NCBI GenBank assembly: GCA_014898415.1 | Contig: RCTD01000008.1 | Span: 1,116,001-1,180,000, forward strand | Origin: Stromatinia cepivora | Lineage: Eukaryota; Ascomycota; Leotiomycetes; Helotiales; Sclerotiniaceae | Direction: 5' to 3' | Length of the DNA stretch: 64,000 nt | Shown: positions 57,778 to 64,000 of the stretch, piece by piece | Numbering within the stretch: position 1 is the stretch's first letter | Layout of the letters: every line of letters begins with the position of its first letter | Position numbers and translations under genes: made by a program | The notes under the pieces: generated by a model | What the model saw: only the letters and a program-made list of their open reading frames with translations | Told to the model about the DNA's origin: nothing | The model's database searches: none

Positions 57778-60220
57778 AACGAACGTTATTTGGTCCTCAA
57801 TATATCGATTGTCGAGGTGGAAGAGGGACAATGGGGAAGGCTGTGAGTGAGGCTACGAAATTCGTTTCAAGCGACTCACACACTAATTAAGGCTTAGCGC
57901 GGATCAAAGATCGTGTTGCCCATCGCGCAAGGCTGAGAATTGGGATCTGCAACGGTATTGCTTGCTATGTACTCCGTAAAGTTTCCTACTTCGAATATTA
58001 GGTGAGCGGGCTTTAACCCATCTACTGTACTAGTCGTACATACCGTTTTAAACTTTGGGCTATCTTTTTGAACTTCAAATTCGGGTGTTTTTTTGTGGAA
58101 TACAGTTGTGTTGTACGGTTGATGATGCAGCGGCGGTAAGAAGGCTCAAATTAGCAGCGGAAACATCAAGAAGAATTGTCTGAGCGTGGCGGAGTGTGTT
58201 TCTCCGCATTGATAGCTCACCGGCCATCTTACGGTCCCGAAGGGATCCTCATTACAGCGAAGTCTAATCCAACCTTGTTCTTGTCTTTATACTGTTACCT
58301 GATGCTCATCTCAAGCCGACTTCAAGCCGACTTCAATCCGACTTGAGATCCTTGAAACATTAACACGGCGTTGGAAAGGGGAACCTACAAGGAAGTTCAC
58401 AGAACAACGGAAAATGACCGGTACCCAGGTACACTCTGGATATCTTCCCACTCAAACAGGATCGTCCCAACCTCAGAGATTCAACTTGCCTCCCAAATTC
58501 GTGGTGCGGCTCGCAAGAATCGCACCATCTATTACGTAAATTTCCGAAATCGTTGTTGTTTTATGAGTGTTTTCTAATCAGAGCTGAACTATTTAGGATC
58601 AATATACCCTACTCGCCGGTACCAATGAGCCGACAAAAGATCTTCCTTGATCTCTTCGCGTATCTTCTCCACAACAAAAATTCATGGCACTCGTGCGGCC
58701 AGAAACCTTTAGCGTCGGAGTTTCATACTTTCTGGCAGCACGAGTTAGGTCTTGGTAAACTTGGCCCATAATGATAATTTGGAAAAGATATCCACTTGCC
58801 AGACAGGATCAGAAACTCAATATTGAAACAACAGAATGATGTTAAATTTCGCCTGACGCCATAAGTGTACTCATCACAAGAGCTCCATTGAGGCAATTTT
58901 GGGCATCTCGAAATGGATTAAGGCTTTGACATTGGTGTGGCTTGGCTCGGCTTGGCCAGTCAAATCTCTATAAAGGTCAAATAGGAGGAGATTAGGCCAG
59001 TTTGCAAGTGTTGCTGTGCTAGAAGAAGTTAACATGTCTCGCAGTGGTATCTGAGCTAATTACAAACTACTAAGGGGTGGACATCCTATAGCATGCATAA
59101 GTCACAAGCATTAACAAGAAGGTTGTTCCCAATTGCTTATCCAATACACTTTATGCATGACTAAAGATGGAAGTATACACCGTGAACAGTTTTTTATATG
59201 GTTCGGTGGCGAAGTTGCGCTTGATAAAAATCCAACAATTGTCACGATCAACCAATACGGAGTTTCTTTCCCAAAATCTATCTGGCACGTAAGCTCCTTC
59301 CTATTCTATCCATTCTCTTCAGCCTGCAAGGTACCAGAAAACTTTCAACGTTGCAATCATTTGAGACACACAGACTTATAATCTGGCAACTGTCTTCTAC
59401 TCTACAATAGTATCATTCATCACAATTACCGACATTAGCAAGGAACTATTGTGGAAGTCTGAAATACTTTTAAGAAGTTTCTTCAAACTTACGCACAGAA
59501 GAATTCATGTCACTAGGTAACGTGTCATTAAAAGAACTATCTAAGTAAACGCCGTCTTTTAAATACATCAGATTTCGATGGTGATCGGGAACTAGGTTTG
59601 CACGTTTTTTTAAATAAAAAAACACGCGAACCCTAGTTAGTAGATCATCCACTCATCCTTTCGGTAAAGCTTGTGGCTGGTAGATTTATTGGTGTCTCCT
59701 GATAGCCGTCTTCCTCGTTTCCTTTCCAGTCCCACCCCATCTTCGTGCCATCCCTGTTTCTCACGTTTCCCTAGATAGAGATGTACCATCCATTGACCCG
59801 CGAGATGATGAGATCCCTGGTTTCCAGGATAAAGAAGTTACAAATAAATAGTATTGGCCCAAAGAGCCGGGATCTTCGATGTGGAAGAAAGGAAAATATT
59901 GGGACAAATCTACCCCATGCCTTCTTCTTGGAGTAGTGAACTCGCAGGGAATATGAAGTTTTGTTCATCTTTTGGCTTGAATATGTTGATCTACAACTGT
60001 TACACAACTTTACGCGGGTCATATGTAAGGTCCAGAACTCTTCAGCAAGGCATATTTTTTGTTCCTTTTGATTTTTTTTTCTTCTTATTAATTCCGCTCA
60101 TAATACTACATACTATCCTGGCACCAATAGATGATTGCCTGATTACTCGATAGGCATGAAGCTGTCTGCATGTTGACTTAAATGCAAGTTGTACTATCAC
60201 TACCCTTCTAGAAGTACTGA
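57778..60220. other. Gene-free region, divergent
   Basis: About 2.4 kb between the divergent ATG5 and seven-helix protein genes. Candidate ORFs (58371-58577, 59133-59381, 59854-60153) are short and lack family signatures or splice-supported partners. A triple CCGACTTCAA/TCCGACTT repeat is at 58316-58343. No RNA gene was recognised. Confidence 0.55.
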
Positions 60221-62087
60221 ATGGGCACCGGGATCCCGCAAGAGGCCATAGGTGCCTCTGCTGCCGTCCTGGTATACTCATTCCTATGCCTCATCTTGGT
60301 TACCTTACTCATATGTATGCTATGGACCTATGGTGAACGATGGACGTGTAAGTTTACTTTCCCAAATTTACGCTAATGTATCTAACAAGAACAGATGTAG
60401 CATTTCTCGCGAAGTTCTCTGCATTGAGCACACTTGCTTCCATTGTACAGCAGATACATTACAATCGCGCTTGGCTCATTGTTAAACAAGATGATTATAA
60501 GACGGCATTAAAAGTTGTAGACTTACCAGCTTTGGGTCTTTCAGGTGTAGGGAATAACATCGATCTTACACTGTACACAATTCGTATGTTTCCATCCCAG
60601 ATTTGCATTTGACGACTGCTAAGCTCTTGACACAGAATTTTATTCTTATAATGTTATGGCTCTAATGGTATTGTTCTGGTAAGTCTGTTCGAATTGAAAT
60701 GATTAAGCTATTGAGATCTAACGATAATCAGGGCTGTTAAACTCTTCTGTGGTTCCTGGGAAGTCCGTGCGAACTTCCTTGGTAGCTGGCTGCGAGAAAA
60801 CACATCCTTCATCTCCAAAATATTCGCAGTCATCATGCCGGGCATTCTCGTAGGCGCAGGAAAGGCCCCGCTTGTGCTAAAAAGCCCCAGGGCAACTTTT
60901 ATTCTATCTAATTTCACAAGTAAGTAATTTTTAACCAATCTTTTTATGTTGATCGTAGGTGTGTGTTTGGAACTTGAGCTGACTTCGCGATTTAGTGCTC
61001 GTAAGCTTGTCAGTTGGCAGTATCCTCATGATTCTCATTCTCTACAAATATATCAAAACACGGCGACTTCTATTTGCGCACGATAAACGTAATGGTTGGT
61101 GGGTTTCGAGCGGTGCAGCGACAGCGACTGACACGACGGGCACCTGCACTGGAAATGGAAGTGGCATTGCCAATGATAATCACAAAGCAACCCGTCGGTC
61201 TCTTTACGATCGTGCACTTATTATCCGGTTCACTATTGGTTTCGTTATTCTTTTGTGAGTTTCTTAGTAGCCCAATATTTAGAGTGATAGAGAAAGCTGA
61301 TAGTCTTCAAAGAGTACTTGAAGTCGTATTAATCATCTTTTCCTTATACTCCGCAAAAAAGTTTCAAAAACTTGCGAAATCATCATCTCCCGACTTCTCC
61401 ACCTCCAGCTGTATCATTGATATTATCCTCTTTATACCTGGAGTTACGACATCGTTCTTAGTATTTCTCGTGTTCGGGACCACCAAATCTCCCAGACAAT
61501 ATAAAGATCTAGTCTCTAGCGGATGTGGTCATCGTACAAAATTCCCCAAAAGCAGAAGAAGAGGTGTGATGGGATCTGGAGATGAGGAACAGGGTACCGA
61601 ATTTCAAAGATTACCTAGCGTGACCACCAAAGTCCTCGCGCTCACGCCGGAAGAACAAGCAGTAGTAGAAGCAAAAACGCGAGGCATGTTATTTGACCAA
61701 CGAACATCTATCGGGACACAATATACGACATACACGACGCAAACCGGGAAAAGTAGACCAGGATCATCAGTACACATTCATACACGCACTTTGAGTCCCA
61801 CAACCGGTAATTTCAATTTCAGTCATCCAGCATCAGTTAGAAACGAATTTCGACCTGTGATACCCAAGGAGGAACGTGATGCAGGGGAAGCGTGGGCGAG
61901 ACAAAACGATTTGGAGATTGGATTGGCGTTGGAACAAAAGTGGACTGATAATGGATATAGGAGGGAGGGAAATTCAGTGGGAAATTCGACTGCCGGGAAT
62001 ACCGCGTTTCATAGAGATCTTGGTTCAATGTCGCATCGGGACTTTCTCCTAGATGATAGTGATGAGCATGAGGGATGGACGGGATGA
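60221..62087 (+). CDS. Seven-helix membrane protein, GPCR-like, function unknown
   Basis: Six exons (60221-60347, 60395-60583, 60636-60678, 60732-60919, 60996-61254, 61283-62087) join in phase to 536 residues. A short outside N-terminus precedes the first helix (residues about 10-35). Six more hydrophobic helices follow, including LAKFSALSTLASIV, YNVMALMVLFWAVKLF, IFAVIMPGILVGAGKAP, VSLSVGSILMILILY, IIRFTIGFVILL and IIDIILFIPGVTTSFLVF. A Gly/Thr/Ser-rich loop lies between helices 5 and 6. The last ~180 residues are a hydrophilic tail, ending EHEGWTG, with several Ser/Thr-rich stretches. This layout fits a fungal orphan G-protein-coupled receptor. No CFEM domain, opsin Lys or cAMP-receptor signature was recognised, so the class is open. 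Confidence 0.75.
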
Positions 62088-63085
62088 AGAATAGATGGAA
62101 GAGAGTTCTAATGATTTTACGATTGGTACCTTTGGTACCGGAGTGCTTTTTATATCGGCATCGGCGGTCTCTGTATAAAAGGGAGGAAATGTATATTTAT
62201 GGGATATAGGTGGGATGGAAAGATGTATAAAATGGGTTGGGGATTTCGAACCTTAGGAATTAGGTATTAGTAAAGTTAATGTACAAAATACTTGGCAGGG
62301 GATTTGGAGGAGGAAAACTTCCATATTTAAAGTTAGCCTACCATATATAGAATATTTAGCAAATATCAAAAGAAATTAAATGCAGTATCTACCTAGAACT
62401 ACCTACTTTCTTCACGTACAGACAGAAGTAATCTACATTAATAAGTGGTAGATCCACAAGTACCGAGTACTCCATAAATCAAAAGCAAGAAATTTTACTA
62501 CCCGTAGTCAATCGATCTGCAAAAACTTCGGAAATATACCGACCTAGTACCTGACCTGAGTTACGACAGTATTGGTGCGGTGGCACTGACATCTTCAACC
62601 ATTCAGCTGGGCATACTAGAGTACCAGCATACCCGGAAAAGCTTGTTAAAATTCTTGGAAATCTCTAAAAATAGGGAGCTTGGAAATTACGTCTGAAGAA
62701 TTCATTTCTTTTTTTCTTTTATCTTTCTTTTTTTTTGGAAGGATGTTTCTGCAGGAATCGGAAGTATGGTTTCTCCGTGCCTCGGTTGACCGGCTTGTTG
62801 GTAGGTCAATGTTCGAGAATTTATTTGTAGGTATTGTGTACTCTGCATTATTAATTGAGATTGTTTAGATTTGAGATTTGGAACTTTTGTTGGTTTATTA
62901 CTTATTTATTCACTTACTTACTTACCTACTTACTGTCTTTTCTTTGCGTGCGGTGTGGTTTGTGCAATTTTTGTGCGAGTTCATTTTCTTATCTGTATCG
63001 TTGATCATCTTCATTACATAGATTTGCCAACTTGCAAGTTTGTGAAGCCGCAGACTCGCAAGCTCGCAATCTCACCTCCTTAACA
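62088..63085. other. Intergenic region
   Basis: About 1 kb between two + strand genes. It holds the 3' flank of the seven-helix protein gene and, from about 62690, T/CT-rich tracts typical of fungal promoters upstream of the gene at 63086. ACTTACTTACCTACTTAC repeats lie near 62913-62935. Nothing else recognised. Confidence 0.55.
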
Positions 63086-64000
63086 ATGGCATCCGCTACT
63101 CGTCTCCCGCTCAAATCCATCATTTTTACCACGGCAGTAGTGGCGGCTGCGGGGGCCTCTCATGTCAATATACAAAAATTACTTGTCGATACGTTTACGG
63201 GGCCAGGGAGTTATTCGAGAATCGCTGCTACGGTGGTTATATTAGCCAATTTGAAAAGTTTGCCGGGAGTTTGGCATGTATGTTCTTCTTTCTTCTCCCT
63301 CCGCTTTCCCCCCCTTTCACCTGTACAGAAAAAACAAGGTACGGAAACTAACGACAACCCAGTTCCGAGTCTGGAACGCAATCCTCAAACATCTCCTCTT
63401 CACCATCCCTAACATCCCCTCCAATCTCGGCCCAGCATCACTCTTTCTCCCCGTAATAACCACGTCCCACGCTCCCCTCTGGGAATGCGACTACAACCTG
63501 CACAAATCCAACAGCACATATTTCTCCGACCTCGACGTCACTCGATCCCATATCATCTGCTGTCTCCTGGAACCCGGTATCCACGCCCTCAAAAAAAACA
63601 CATCTAATAAACTCGTACTCAACAAAGAAGGAAATGCGGTCAAAGGTCGTTGGGGCATTATGCTCGGTGGCGTAATGTGTAATTTCAAACGAGAGATAGG
63701 GATTTATCAACAATATGAAATGTGGAGTCGGATTCTGTGTTGGGATCGAAAGTGGATTTATGTTGTTACGCATTTTGTGAAGAAGGGGACGGTTAGACCG
63801 AGGGGGTTTGTGTTAAGTGATGGGTCGTGGTTTGGAGGCCGGAATGCGAGGTTTGAGGTGGAGGGGGAGGGTGATAAGGTGGAGGGAGAGCTGGATGAGA
63901 AGGCGATTTTTGCGAGTGCGGTCAGTAAGTATGTGATGAAATTGGGAAGATTGACGGTTCATCCTGAGGTGGTGTTAAATGCTAGTGGGTTGTTGCCTGA
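63086..64000 (+). CDS. THEM6-like hot-dog thioesterase family protein (5' part)
   Basis: Exon 1 (63086-63277, 64 codons) encodes an N-terminal hydrophobic segment, probably a membrane anchor, and ends VWH before a GTATGT donor. An in-phase acceptor at 63361-63362 (branch ACTAAC) opens exon 2, which stays open to the window end, so the C-terminus is missing. About 276 residues are visible. Exon 2 has the family core ECDYNLHKSNSTYFSDLD, similar to the DxDxNxHxNN-type motif of THEM6/4HBT_2 proteins, followed by GGVMCNFKREIGIYQQYEM and VVTHFVKKG. Such proteins belong to the acyl-CoA thioesterase superfamily, though activity of this branch is poorly known. Exon 2 starts without a Met, so an ORF search beginning at Met misses it. 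Confidence 0.85.

Overview
The window is nuclear DNA of a filamentous ascomycete, most likely a leotiomycete of the Sclerotiniaceae (Botrytis or Sclerotinia type). That placement is inferred from intron style, AT-rich intergenic DNA and gene content; no species marker was read. Introns are short (about 45-250 nt), start GTAAGT, GTATGT or GTACGT, and usually have a CTAAC-like branch point close to the acceptor. All exon models below were joined by hand, with reading-frame phase checked at every junction unless an entry says otherwise.

Layout. 1-1840: simple repeats, no gene. 1841-4762 (-): C2H2 zinc-finger protein with an internally duplicated finger cassette. 4763-8845: long gene-free stretch, the last part nearly free of G on the + strand. 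8846-10885 (-): mitochondrial import receptor Tom70. About 11630-13415: possible decayed gene. 13747-14737 (+): class IV aminotransferase/aminodeoxychorismate lyase-like gene with an apparent frameshift. 15425-16912 (-): Slt2-type cell-wall-integrity MAP kinase. 18259-19611 (-): coiled-coil protein of unknown function. 19740-21200: cluster of unrelated tandem repeats. 21399-23003 (-): cytosolic tryptophanyl-tRNA synthetase, divergent from 23562-24278 (+), a Ups1/PRELI lipid-transfer protein. 24991-26853 (-): secreted serine carboxypeptidase (S10). 28095-29060 (+): hypothetical protein.

The most striking block is 29319-39353. A 12-exon gene for a secreted protein with about six LysM modules (-) lies head to head with a 7-exon gene for a 1,760-residue hevein-domain GH18 chitinase (+), across a 1.16 kb shared promoter. 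This is the layout known for subgroup C chitinases and LysM proteins in other filamentous fungi. The chitinase could cut chitin while the LysM protein binds chitin or its oligomers, but that joint role is inference.

41531-42526 (+): glutamate/arginine-rich coiled-coil protein. 45114-47134 (+): MFS hexose transporter. 47690-49640: very AT-rich, gene-free island that looks like a RIP-degraded element. 50143-51225 (-): secreted But2-domain protein. 52750-52890: long TTTC microsatellite. 53884-56035 (-): two tandem copies of an acyl-protein-thioesterase/carboxylesterase-type serine hydrolase, both broken; one carries a 15-bp minisatellite in its 3' coding end. 56857-57777 (-): autophagy gene ATG5. 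60221-62087 (+): seven-helix membrane protein resembling an orphan GPCR. 63086-64000 (+, cut by the window end): THEM6-type hot-dog thioesterase-like protein.

Most genes are ordinary housekeeping. The accessory interest lies in the LysM/chitinase pair, the hydrolase pseudogene cluster with its minisatellite, and the AT island.
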